Assembly: GCA_002205965.3 (NCBI GenBank)
Contig: NADL03000666.1
Coordinates: forward strand, 682,001 to 746,000
Direction: 5' to 3'
Origin: Kappaphycus alvarezii
Taxonomy: Eukaryota > Rhodophyta > Florideophyceae > Gigartinales > Solieriaceae
Length of the DNA stretch: 64,000 nt
Every line of letters begins with the position of its first letter. Position 1 is the stretch's first letter. The position numbers were made by a program, and so were the translations under genes. Below, piece by piece: positions 49,311 to 59,667 of this stretch. The notes below the pieces were generated by a model, which worked only from the letters and a program-made list of their open reading frames with translations, searched no databases and was not told where the DNA came from.

Positions 49311-51300
49311 TCAATCAAGAAGATGATTTCTTGCCATAATAGTTGCGCTGCAAGTAAATGGTAAATGGTCGCTGTTTTTTCTTTATATAAAGAAATTGAA
49401 GTACACCTAGGTTGATTATTTCTATTTAAATTCATGATTTATTAGTTTAAAAAGAAGAAATGTGATTTTGAACAGTTTTAAACCTCAGCCTTAACTTCTT
49501 TGACACTCTAAAATTTTTGTACAATTTTTACTTCAAAAAAAATGACCTCCATAGTTACATGAATATTTTCTATATTTATTGAGTGCCCTGCTAGTGAACT
49601 AATGAATATTTAGTACAATTTTTTATCCTTCACAAAGAAAAGCATGTAAATGTCGAACCTTCTTTACATTTACCCCTATAGAAATCCAGTGAGCGGCAAA
49701 GATGTTTTTTGTCTTCATTTTCTTTTTATTTCCTTTCATTGATACCAACTGGACGTTCTCGGTAGTCATGGAATCAAAATTGCGGCATCTGTATTTCTCA
49801 AATAGTTTATTAGCGATATTTCAGAATTTTTCTATTTTAGCTTCTTCTCCTCCGTCTTTATTTCAACCCATCTAAAAATAAATATCCGTGACTCTATACT
49901 TGCGGTAATACTCGCCCTATAATTTCTCATTACGTCATTCATAATTATTACTCTCCAATTCCAAATTCCTAAAGACCTAAGTTCCGACAAACTCACTCCC
50001 AAAGGCTTCACAGTCTATCATACAGTAGTATTAATTGAATTTCTTCGGCCCATGCTGAAGCTAGGCGGTCTATTGATGTAGCTTGGCCTCCTGGTTGACT
50101 TTTTGATGGCAGAGAAGGTGCCTAGCATGGTCATGTTGGTAAATGGGGCGATGAATAATTTTTTGTTGCTGAAGAAGCGAGGATGAAGTTTGGCCGGCTC
50201 TTCAATGGTTTAAGTACTGCAGACGTCGATAGATCAGCACGCCTAATGAATGAAAAAATTAGCGAAATTCGATTTCAAAATTTCTCATTAGCAATAACCG
50301 CGTTCACAGGGACAAATTCGTGTAATGATATAATTGGAAACTTCCTGGATTTTACTTGAAATATTCATATTTTAAAATGGTGACATATTATGAAAACATC
50401 TTGCACGAGTCTTTGGCGAGAAAGGAATAGGATAGATATGTTCTTTGTATGGAACAGAGAGATATATGAATTGAGAAGAGAAAATGGGATTTCATCGCGT
50501 AGAACAACAAAAAAAATGAAAAGAAAATCTCAGAAAAAATGCTATTTAAGGCCCGAAAGGGATTTCTGTGAGAAAACAAGATACTTTTTCCACTCATACA
50601 TCAAATCTCCCCTTGTAGCTGTTTCTTTCTCTCTGCAAAAAGAATCTATAACGTATGGCTGTTGAAGAAGTGCTCTAAAGGGATAGCTAAAATAAAATAA
50701 TATCAGTGTCGGCAGTGTAAAGTAATTTGGTTCGGTGGTACCAGAAGAATTCAGAGAGAGGATGAATCTGTTGAGACAAAGTAACAAGTAGTCACTCAAA
50801 CCGCCTGCTTGTCAAATTTCTACCAAAGGAGTGACTGCTAAAACGAGCAAGCCTTTCAATTACAGTCGCAAATGCAATTTTAGCTTACAGCTGACTGTAT
50901 TTCAGATCCAAAGGAGGAAGCCAGCCTCGGCTAACTGCCGTCACAATACTTGTCTGCGACCGTGCCTCGGCCTCAACACCCTCTCCCTTTTTCGACACAA
51001 GCGTCTCATCGGTAAACCAGATTGAACCTCTCGTCCGGTTTCTTTAGCACTCGCTTGGCTCCACTGGGATTTGGGTTGCGATCGAACCTTGCCTACATCA
51101 CTCTGACTTGGCTGAGTTGCGCACATAGCACTCAGAACCGAGTCCTCCAAATTCAGTCCCGATATTTTATCAAGCATATTTTTAGTTATTGTTCTGATTG
51201 CATGGAAATTCAAAGCTGCGGAATTGCCTAACATTTTTTATTTCGTCCAAGGCCTTGAAACTTTTCGAAGGCGTCGCCCTATCTAAAGTTCTAAATCGAC
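49311..51300. other. AT-rich then mixed sequence, no gene recognised
   Basis: The AT-rich tract continues to about 50.8 kb, then becomes balanced. Frames of 69 to 97 codons (50388..50665 plus; 50941..51234 minus) show no motif. The part just before 51366 would hold the promoter of ORF Y copy 2. Confidence 0.45.
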
Positions 51301-51365
51301 ATCTTTGAGGTGAAAGCCCCGCCATCAACCACCCCATCGGCTAAACCCTTTTTCTTGCCCTCAAC

Positions 51366-51971
51366 ATGGCCGACCTCCGTCCGTCCCTCAACATCGTCAA
51401 GCCATCCCGAGCCCGCCCCCTCCTCAACGCTCTAGCCTTGATGTCCAATGGACCAACCGACTATGATGATTATTGTACATATACAATAATAAGAATAGAC
51501 CGGGAACGCGTTCGGGAGTGGGACCGCCGGCACTGCTTCGAGGAGGCAGAAGAGGCAGAAGAAGATGTAGAAAAGGAGGATTCGGAGGCTGACGTGGAAG
51601 GATCGGAAGGTGAGGAAGACTTAAAGGACCCGTGGAAGCCACTAGTGTACAACGGTGGGGGAGCTGCTGTGGAGAACGGAGGGGAGAATGAGGGAGTAAT
51701 CGTTATTTCTGACTATTCTGACAAGGATAAAGAGGATGACAAGGGAGACGAGGGGGAGGGAGTCATGGAAAGTGTTAGAATAGTGGGGCAGGGCCTGGAT
51801 AGTATGGACCAACTGGTCCCGACGATGGAACCGGATGGGGGCATCTTTAGTGGTCTAGATATCTCTCGGGATTAAATAGAGAATTGTAAGCCGTTCGCGG
51901 ATATTTGTGGGGACTTCTTGGATGGAACAGATATTTTGGAGGAATCGTTTGGCTCTGGTCTCGAGGACTAA
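51366..51971 (+). CDS. Unknown acidic ORF Y, module copy 2
   Basis: From an ATG at 51366 the frame runs 169 codons, then after one in-frame stop continues to 51971 (202 codon positions in all). The part beyond the stop (CKPFADICGDFLDGTDILEE) is still clearly related to copy 1, so the stop is probably recent damage or a natural shorter end. The N-terminus is basic (MADLRPSLNIVKPSRARPLL). The middle is acidic (EEAEEAEEDVEKEDSEADVE), and the C-terminal part has MESVRIVGQGLDSMDQLVPT and MEPDGGIFSGLDIS. I recognise no family. No signal peptide or membrane segment is present. Its 3' neighbour is the convergent ORF X. Of the two copies this is the better preserved. Confidence 0.5.
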
Positions 51972-52103
51972 GATATTAAAGAATAATTCTAGATATTTAT
52001 CCTGATAGTATCTGTTTTTAGTCTTTCTCGTTCGCACGATTCCATTTGATGCATTTTATGGTTATTAGTATGTTTTATGAGAGTTTAGGGTTATCAAAAA
52101 ATT

Positions 52104-52430
52104 TTATATAAGCTTAGTAAACTGCGTCCTCTTGTATAGGTCTAGCAAGTCTGCAGACAACTTCAAGCCAAGTCTCGAGTAGTAGGAAGTTGCTGGTCAA
52201 CTTCAGACTTAAGAACCATTTTCTTACGCTGGTCACAGAAAAATCAGTGGTAGACCCTGCAACTTCTATACTTGCGTGTAACCCTCTCAACTGTCGTCCT
52301 TACTCACCTCTTTTTGTTCGGTGAACTACACGACGGTAGCACTTTTGTCGCTTGCAACACCTCCTTCTTGGGTTAATTGGTTCTAAGTATCTCTTCTCCC
52401 GAAGATTTACCCCTATCAGTAACTACACAG
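52104..52430 (-). pseudogene. Unknown ORF X, module copy 2
   Basis: The minus-strand frame, broken several times, contains SGEEILRTN, PKKEVLQATKVLPS, then VERVTRKYRSCRVYH and MVLKSEVDQQLPTT, ending in LLSLYK at 52104. It is the counterpart of the frame at 30237..30608 and, as there, converges on ORF Y. Similarity stops near 52430, just before the terminal-repeat-like motif at 52505. Confidence 0.45.
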
Positions 52431-52504
52431 AAAGAAACACAGATGTGCACATCCCACGTTCAAAATGAACTGCCACTTCATGTACGTGCATATTACTATC
52501 TTAG

Positions 52505-52562
52505 TTGACTGGGTATAAGCCAGCTTATCTGTTATAGTAAATGAACCCACCGTGTTCCCCCT
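52505..52562 (+). repeat. Terminal-repeat-like motif, copy 1
   Basis: TTGACTGGGTATAAGCCAGC begins a block that continues TTATCTGTTATAGTAAATGA and then ACCCACCGTGTTCCCC. An inverted relative lies at 55743..55796 and a shortened one in the same direction at 54841. The pair in inverted orientation looks like the ends of a DNA transposon of about 3.3 kb. Confidence 0.65.
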
Positions 52563-52639
52563 ATCTGCTGTAAACAGGAGAATCTTCAAAACAATTTGCG
52601 AGTAGTGAGTGTTAGGACCGCGTAAATTTAGTGATAGTT

Positions 52640-53095
52640 TCCCTGCTGCTTCACATTACAAAAGTTTGCAAAAGAGAAGTCAGAAGAAGTGATTATTCGT
52701 CTCAGTTCAGCAGTGCTCAAATAGTCACTTGTCATAGTGGTCAGAGTAAAAGCGAGGCTTTCTCCACGCTCGGAGAGTGGCATCCCTATGCGTTCTCTCA
52801 CATCAAAGAGGTAGGCCGATCGGTCGACGGCCGAGCCTTGGAGCAATACTCCAGGCTGAGGGCGATTCTCCTTCAGTGACACGCCGCGAAGATGCTCACC
52901 TCCAACGCAGCCTTTTGTCGACTGGGCTATCAGCTACATCCTGGTTTGTGGAAATGCTCGATTATTTGTGCTGCGGATCTTGCTACATGGTTTGAATACA
53001 AGTTCATAGGACTCACGACCTTTGCATTTTCATAGGATTCACGACCTTTGCACCATTCGCAGTAAACCAAACCCATTAACACCTGTCCCATGCTT
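52640..53095 (+). mobile_element. 5'-truncated RT element with 3' tail (copy D)
   Basis: The plus strand encodes EAFSTLGEWHPYAFSHIKEV, then GRALEQYSRLRAILLQ and HAAKMLTSNAAF. It shows the same layout as the RT C-terminal end in copy A (AFDSLG, then IYRRVS, then ANAIVSR). The following non-coding tail, ending in CGCAGTAAACCAAACC (about 53055..53070), matches the tail of copy A at about 20485..20500. Shared tails with different 5' limits fit a non-LTR retrotransposon. It lies inside the region bracketed by the terminal-repeat-like motifs. Confidence 0.5.
53003..53054. repeat. 26-bp tandem duplication
   Basis: TTCATAGGACTCACGACCTT plus TGCATT is followed directly by the same unit with three differences. 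It lies in the 3' tail of RT copy D; copy A has a single related unit. Confidence 0.85.
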
Positions 53096-54840
53096 AACAT
53101 TTACAAAAGAGGCATACGCGTTCGTCTCGGAGTTGGCAGCAAATGTGGCCACGAGGGCAAATGAGAGCTTCTAGAGAGCCAAAATGGTCTCCATGCATAG
53201 ACACGCAGCGAAAGCTGTACTGTCTGAAGTCGCGTGCCTCCTCACCTGCCTTGACTTGTCGATGTAGTCATATGGTCACGGAGGCGCAGAGTCGTTTCTG
53301 TCTTCTCCTTTCCTTCTATCCAAACTCCATTTAGGTTCCCCCCGCTAGAAGTGTCAGAGGATAAAGTAACCTATCCCATCATTCCTCCCTTTACATAAGA
53401 CAGAAGCAGCTGCCATCGGGTGCCCTGTCTTGAGGATGTGCTGTTTGGTAAGGAGGTACTTTCTTCGGCGTAAAGGGGTGTTTCGTTCCGTGAGGCCATT
53501 TATGGTGGCTTCGTAAGTTCCGTCTTGACGATGTACAGTTTGATATGACGCCACGTTCTATAGCGCTCTGTTCATTCTGTTCACAGAGCCCCCCGAAACC
53601 GTGCGGTTGGAGAGAGTAGAGTATGACTGCTCTTAAAATACAGATTATATAAACTGGTAGTGGACGTAGTGGGCCCTGCATCAACGAAGTGCTGTCATAT
53701 GTTTTCAATGTCATACCATACTCATGGCTCACAGCTAGCTAGACATGCATTAAACTCATTTCCATGCCTTCGGAACTGTGGGACCGGGTTACACATTAAT
53801 TCTGTGCTGTCATGGCTTGCACTTCGGTCTGCAAAGATTGAGTCAATATGGAGTTCGTTGCATGTACCCCAACACGTCAGAAATTTGCAGTGCTGTTCAT
53901 TGTAACCCTTAAGATGCCGACCCGCCATCATATGTGGAGTGGGATTTCGTGCCCCTAATGGACAACACCTTGGGTATCTCTTCAAAAGGTTGGCACGTTT
54001 TTATACCGCCACCCAACGCGTCGCGTTTCAAGTCGTGCGCCAGTATCGAATAAAGCAGTTATGTTTTCCACAAACTCAGTTCCACCACAAAATGTACTCT
54101 CCACCGTCCTTCTCACAAAGGGGTCATCCCACTGCTGAGACTAAAAGTAATGCCAGGTGTAGCTCTTGCTAGTTTCATCTGCTATAGAACAGTGGCCACC
54201 CCTTCACCATTGACTGGACTGCTTGGGACTGCAACGCTCGCCCTGCTCCGTATGCAATCCAGGTCGGCGATAGTCAGCAGTGTGTTCATGCGTGGTCAGA
54301 GAGAGGCTACATCTCAATAAACTAATGCAGTTGGAAAGCATGTGATGGTGCACATCAGGCAATCGATGGTTTGTGGCAAACATTACCAAATCACTGATTG
54401 GGTCCATTCAATGCTCTGTTTACAGCAACAACAGTACGAAATATTCAATTTGCAACCGCTGCAAAACTAATCATTATCCTATGCTGGAAGGGACGGCAGT
54501 GCGGTACTTCCGGAAGGCATTGCTGCAAAGTATCTCCACCTTCTCCCTATCTTCTACTGTACCGAACCGCCCTCGATGCAACTCTAGGCCCTCTGGTGTA
54601 TCCTACGCTCTCTCTGGGGTTCATCTGGTAATTGCGCCACCGCCACCCTAGCTTATGTACGACAGTAAATCTTACTGTAGTTTCTATCTATAATTGAAGC
54701 TGGCCTTTACTTGTCAACCCGCTACACTGCTGTTTAGTTTTGACGAAATTTTCTCCATTTTCTAATTGGCAGCATCCTTTTTTTCCTTTTTCCCTCTATT
54801 TCTTTACTGTAATTTATCATGCTGGGCACTGGAAGAGAAT

Positions 54841-54875
54841 CTGGGTATCAGCCAGCTTAACCCCCCATGTTTGCC
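54841..54875 (+). repeat. Terminal-repeat-like motif, copy 2
   Basis: CTGGGTATCAGCCAGCTTAA then CCCCCCATGTT. Compared with copies 1 and 3 it lacks about 18 internal bases but keeps both flanks in order. It has the same orientation as copy 1. Confidence 0.6.
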
Positions 54876-55391
54876 ACGCGAGGAGAAAACAATAGAAACC
54901 TCAACATCGTCATCAAATTCCATCCCCGATGCTCACTACTGGGCCATCAGTACATGTTCGACCCGTCTGCCTTTTCTCTCCATCAATCTTTACACTTTAC
55001 TGGAAGATTGCTGACGCAAAGTGACCCTCGAGGAAGTCACTAGTCTTTGAAGGGTTACATTAATTCCAACGATTTATGATATCCGTCTGGTATACTTTAA
55101 GCCAATCTTTGTCACAAAAAGCGTCCCTCAAGACCCGAGGACTTGTCGAAATTATTCATTCCGAGCAATTTCTTCATATCATGCTCTGGTTCCATTACAA
55201 ACAGTCAGCCGACGTTACTCAGTCATTTTTAAGCAATTCCCGAACGAATTTGATATACTTTTGATGTTGGAACCGAAGTTTAGAGCTGGCGTCATTTGGA
55301 AGCCTAAGCAGTATTCCTACTCCCGAAACACCTCCCAAAGCCTCCCCTCTCCCGAGTTTTTAAAGAAAATCACAGCTATTCACATCCATGA

Positions 55392-55427
55392 GTGACAGAA
55401 GCAGCAAGCGTGACAGAAGCAGCAAGG
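55392..55427. repeat. 18-bp tandem duplication
   Basis: GTGACAGAAGCAGCAAGC is repeated twice with one difference. Confidence 0.9.
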
Positions 55428-55742
55428 CGTAATTATAGGAAACCGGTGATCTATCCTATTGCCCCTCATATGTCTCCCCAAACCTACAGTATTTTGCATG
55501 AATGCATGAAACTATGATACCGAGTTTGCAGAATTCGACATACAGGAGTATGCAGTGATGCTGTTGGCCATATTGGGCCATGAGGTGCTCTCAAAGTGAT
55601 CGTTCCATTCCCCCGGGTCGCAACAGCATGTTCCAAAGTTCTCTACTACAAGTTTGGAACCGCATAAACTCGAAAGCGCTGAAAAACGAAATTCGAACCT
55701 GTCAGCAACCTTCATTGTTTGCCAAGTTATTCCCAAAAAGGA

Positions 55743-55796
55743 GGAACATAGGGGGTTCATTTACTGCAACAGAGAAGCTGGCTGATACCCAGTCAA
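55743..55796 (-). repeat. Terminal-repeat-like motif, copy 3 (inverted)
   Basis: Read on the minus strand this is TTGACTGGGTATCAGCCAGC, then TTCTCTGTTGCAGTAAATGA and ACCCCCTATGTTCC. It matches copy 1 over about 50 bases with a handful of differences, in the opposite direction. Confidence 0.65.
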
Positions 55797-56288
55797 GTTG
55801 TATCTAAGTTTATGCAATCCAGTGAGGACTGAATATATGGTTATGCCATTAAATGACATTGCAAGCATGGAAAGTAAAATTTTTATGCTACGCTGAAGGG
55901 CAATAATCTTCATTTTCATGCACAGGACACCAGAGAAATGTCATTTACACTCAACCCAAATCATAGGATTGCATTTCAACAAACTACAGTAGTGAAGAAT
56001 ATTCTTTCTTTGCAAGTACATACTGTCGACCTCCCCCTTTTTATTCAAGACTAGTTTGTCGATACAGTTGTGGTTGAGGAATTCTATCCTAGTGACGCTA
56101 AGCCGCCTCAGACTTCCACTTGTCGTCAAAAGCTTTGTCGCACTTCATTGACGAAATGACTGACAGAAGGCCAGAATTATGCAGGCTAACGGTAGATTTA
56201 TGATAAGCATTTAAAGAGCCTCGATGGCACAAATCGATCTCTATTATGGCAGCGGCCACGGCCACGACTACTAACTCTCCAACACCTA

Positions 56289-56356
56289 CAAGAAATTTGC
56301 ACCCTACTTGTAGAGAAAATTGCAAGAAATTTGCACCCTACTTTTAGAGAAAATTT
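56289..56356. repeat. 34-bp tandem duplication
   Basis: CAAGAAATTTGCACCCTACT plus TGTAGAGAAAATTG occurs twice in direct succession with two differences. Confidence 0.9.
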
Positions 56357-57338
56357 AAAGCGATTGTTGCTGACGGCGTCCATTGGCTTCATCTCCATGT
56401 TGCATGTAACTTGAAAGCTATTACATAGTTGCTTCTCTTCTTCCTGGCTCGTACCCTCCCCTGAATGCTCTATACAAAGTATGTACTGCTAATAGCATTT
56501 CAGATATCCCCGATTCATTGGATATTGGACAAGCCTGGATATCAATTCGACCTCATGCTATACTATGAACCATTTAATACTGGCCAAAAGTACCACATAA
56601 TCACAACTTTCTAAAGTTGTTCAAATCGCCAAGGGTTACCTTCTACGTACTTCCTCAATGAGAAGAGGAAGCATGATCAGAGTACACCTGCGGGTCCCCA
56701 ATAGGAGTGACTATTACTCTTATTGGTCACCTCAATGAAATGTGATAATGGAGGAATCTAGGTGCTTTATGCTGGAATAGTAACAATTCAATTCATTGAC
56801 TGAATTAGTATTAGTTGCAGTTTAATTCATTTTGAACTCGCAGCCTTTTAGCTAAATATCCAAGCTGCTCATCAAACGGTATCTGAAATACAGTACATTC
56901 CACGCCTTGATAAGCTCAGCAATAACGGTTGAGCAGTTTTGCATTTTTTAATTTTAAAATTTCTGCTTCGTTTCCAAGTCCGCTTTTTTCGATTTCTTCA
57001 CGTGTACTTTCAGACGAGAGCAGTACGTGCTGGTCCTGGGTACGTATCGCAGAATCAGAAATTGGTCGTAACAACCAAGTAAGCCTTTCAGTGTTTTCGA
57101 GAGCCCTGCGGCTGGGGGGTTTACTAAGAGATTGTAACAGTAAGTGGTTTTTCTAAAGATAACGAAAGCTACCGACACGAGTCATGATGGATTGTTTTTA
57201 TCATGACTTTAATGTGTAGCAGTTGTTGAGGGCCAACGTTTACCTGCTCCCGAAGTCGATACACCAACTCCCAATACCTCAATAAGTGGCCTCTGTGTCA
57301 TCACCTGCTTGTGCGCAAGAGGGGATGAGAAAACCTTA

Positions 57339-57902
57339 TTAGTCATCGAGCACTTTGTGCCATGGTTGCAGTTCAAAATCTCGAACTCCAGGGTCTACCT
57401 CAGAGACGACAACAGCCGACCCCGTTTGATGAGAGCGGTGATAATGCGGGTGTTGCTCGTTCCTTTCTTTCCTCTGCTTTTCATGATTCCCAGAATAACT
57501 ACCTGAACCTGAAACCCGTTTTCCTGATCTCGACTTGTCTGAATGCCCTGTACCATGCTCGGTTTTCACACCGGACGAACTCGCTGAATTTCTGAGATTG
57601 GTACTTTGACTGCGTACATGGCTTGCCTCGTGACTACGCAAAGCACCAGCCCATCGGAATGGTTGGCCGCAGTATTTGCATTTGTACGGTTTCTCACCAG
57701 AATGCATTCGTTGATGAACTCTCATATTGTCAATCCTTGAGTAAAGCTCGCCGCAGATTTCACAGGGGTATCTGGAAGACTGGGACTTTCGCCTCCCGCG
57801 GGGTAGTGGAGTATCACGGGCACTCGAAGCAGAAGGAAAGTCTCTTCGGGGTTTCTTCTTGTCGCTACCAGACTTTTGCGATTCTCTCCTATTTCCTGTC
57901 AT
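57339..57902 (-). CDS. C2H2 zinc-finger protein, two fingers
   Basis: A 187-residue frame from ATG. Residues 1 to 45 are basic and Ser-rich. Finger 1 has Cys47, Cys50, His63 and His67; finger 2 has Cys75, Cys78, His91 and His95. They are joined by the classical HSGEKPY linker. Finger-tip residues (YSRIDNMRVH, FRWAGALRSH) suit sequence-specific DNA binding, so it is probably a nuclear transcription regulator. The rest (about 100 to 187) is Ser/Gly/His/Arg-rich and presumably disordered. The pair-of-fingers architecture with basic flanks is common in fungal regulators. An intron acceptor just upstream (57942..57943), with the frame closed beyond it, suggests a further 5' exon, so the true N-terminus may be longer. 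Targets are unknown. The frame shows no damage. Confidence 0.88.
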   Translation of the reverse strand: MTGNRRESQKSGSDKKKPRRDFPSASSARDTPLPRGRRKSQSSRYPCEICGELYSRIDNMRVHQRMHSGEKPYKCKYCGQPFRWAGALRSHEASHVRSQSTNLRNSASSSGVKTEHGTGHSDKSRSGKRVSGSGSYSGNHEKQRKERNEQHPHYHRSHQTGSAVVVSEVDPGVRDFELQPWHKVLDD

Positions 57903-57941
57903 TTCTCTTTCCGTTAAGCGCGACGACTGGTTTGCGGGGAT

Positions 57942-57966
57942 CTAGAATGATTAGCAACAGATTAGC
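57942..57966 (-). other. Putative intron 3' end upstream of C2H2 gene
   Basis: On the minus strand CTGCTAATCTGTTGCTAATC followed by ATTCTAG gives two GCTAAT branch-point candidates a few bases before an AG. Downstream, the frame of the C2H2 ORF is open from position 57941 to its ATG (codons for IPANQSSRLTERE). Just upstream there is an in-frame TAG. The donor site was not identified. Confidence 0.4.
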
Positions 57967-58966
57967 AGCGCTGACTGACAACGGTTAAGTCAAAAGAAGA
58001 GGGGAACTTGTTTGATGTTACAGGTGCCTTGAATTGAGGGTAGGGAGAGAAGGCTGGCAGGCAGATAACGAATCGACACAATAAATAGGAGAGGAAGAAG
58101 AGGAATGTAATTCCCGTCAGACCAAGAAACGAGGGTACACTCCGCTTCGTATTGCTATAATGAAATGACGCGTGGGGAAGTAGCGCGTGCGGTCCTTGAC
58201 TGGAATGGTTGCTTGCAGCCAGAAAGGACCAATATCGATACGGATGTTCCCCTGACACAATGAGCGTGGCCTTGACGTTGGGTATTGTTGCAGTGGGAAA
58301 ATGGATGATCGGAAGTGTGCTTGGCGATTGAGAAGGCCATTGTGCCTTCCACTCTCATTTTCGTTGAATGAGCATTGAGTGTTTTGGTCATTCCGTTACA
58401 AGATTGATCTGGACATAGTTATTTGCATGGTTGAGAGGGTGTTTGGTAGATACAGGCTAGGTGAAATGGTTCTACAGTGGGATTTCGCTGTGTAGGTTTT
58501 GCCAGAGATGCAAGATGACGAGAGTTAAGCTACCGACGGCGAGAAAACGAGAAGGGACGATATGAGGTTAAATATGGGTTGTTGACAAGGGGTAATGATC
58601 GGACCTCCTGTTGCTTTTTAAATTCTAACGAGAGCAGTTGTGTACTAGTTTGAGAGGCACAATTGTTTGTAACTTGTCTGTGGAATTTGAAGAATGGCTG
58701 TTTCAATAACTTTTTTTTTGTTTGTGAGTGTGTGCGATACAGGGTCCTGGCGGGAGCTTAGACAACTCGATGTGATGTCAACGCTGCAGTGCTGGTGTTC
58801 ATCCTGTTGGTATACCGTAGTGAGCGTTGAACAATCCAGGCCATAATCGGGTGGTGTCCAGTTGATACTATACGATGGACAGGATAACTGCGCAAGGCGA
58901 TGTTGCCATCTCGAATGGATGGGTTTGTTTAGCAATACTGTAAGAAGCGACACTGTTGCCTGCTTC

Positions 58967-59000
58967 CTGTACTGTACAGTACTGTTACTGTACCATGCTG
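58967..59000. repeat. GTAC palindromic microsatellite
   Basis: CTGTACTGTACAGTACTGTT then ACTGTACC is another copy of the dispersed palindromic run. Confidence 0.75.
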
Positions 59001-59650
59001 TATTGCTGTTGCCCCAGCAGCGTCCAGCTGCGTCCAGCTTGTTGAATGAATGATTGATGATCAATAATGAGAGCGGGTCATTTATTGGAGCCAGTTGTGA
59101 ACGGTCATCGAAAACTGCCAAATCAAATCAATGGAAAGTGTAGGTACAGTATGCGCGTTGGCGTCGCTTGCGTGCTTCAAGCTCAACCATTCCTAGTCCC
59201 ACTCTCCTCTGTTCCAGACGCATGCGTAAAATATTTTCCAACGGCTTCTCACGAGAACAATACAACAGAAAACCAAAAAAAGTCGCGATTGAAAAAAATT
59301 TCCACCGCTTTCGATGTTGTCAAATAAAAGACTCCCAAAGCTCTCAGTTTTTTTTTGGCTAAATTATACCCGATTTCGCTCGTCAGGTTGCAGCCACCGG
59401 AGGAACGAATATCGTTCAGGGGCCACCTTTCCAATTAGTCTGACCAATGAAGCCGAATTGCAATCACATGTGCTCATGTCGCTCCTGCTGCAGCAATAAT
59501 ATGCAACGAAAATAAAAATGACTTAAAACTATGGATATAATCAAAACTTTTTCGAAGACCCAAAGGGTCTTGCACAAAGCTACTCTCGCCAACCTGCGCG
59601 CACCCCACTAGCCACTACATAATGTGTACTACTCTAGAACATCCATGGCG

Positions 59651-59667
59651 CGTTACTGTACTGTATG
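59651..59667. repeat. GTAC microsatellite, short copy
   Basis: CGTTACTGTACTGTATG is a short member of the dispersed GTAC family. Confidence 0.5.

Larger units (their letters stand above)
53096..57338. other. Repeat-derived region without recognised gene
   Basis: Many frames of 60 to 113 codons lie on both strands, none with a domain. The minus strand at about 54400..54640 (EGLELHRGRFGTVEDRGEGG, later FQHRIMISFAAVANAIFRTV) faintly resembles the RT C-terminal end seen elsewhere. The stretch contains two further terminal-repeat-like motifs and two small tandem repeats. Frames near 56954..57178 lie downstream of the C2H2 gene and could be its 3' untranslated region. Confidence 0.4.

Noticed and set aside
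50388-50665. 91-codon plus-strand ORF in AT-rich DNA
   Set aside because: Its Lys/Arg/Ser-rich content is what AT/GA-rich sequence gives by chance; no motif or neighbour supports it.
52628-52882. 84-codon minus-strand ORF
   Set aside because: The plus strand carries the RT C-terminal relic with counterparts elsewhere; this frame is probably its shadow.
57962-58258. 98-codon minus-strand ORF with a hydrophobic segment
   Set aside because: It starts at GTG, overlaps the presumed intron and leader of the C2H2 gene, and has no recognisable domain.
58645-59121. 158-codon minus-strand ORF
   Set aside because: It runs across a GTAC microsatellite and has no domain or conserved-looking composition.
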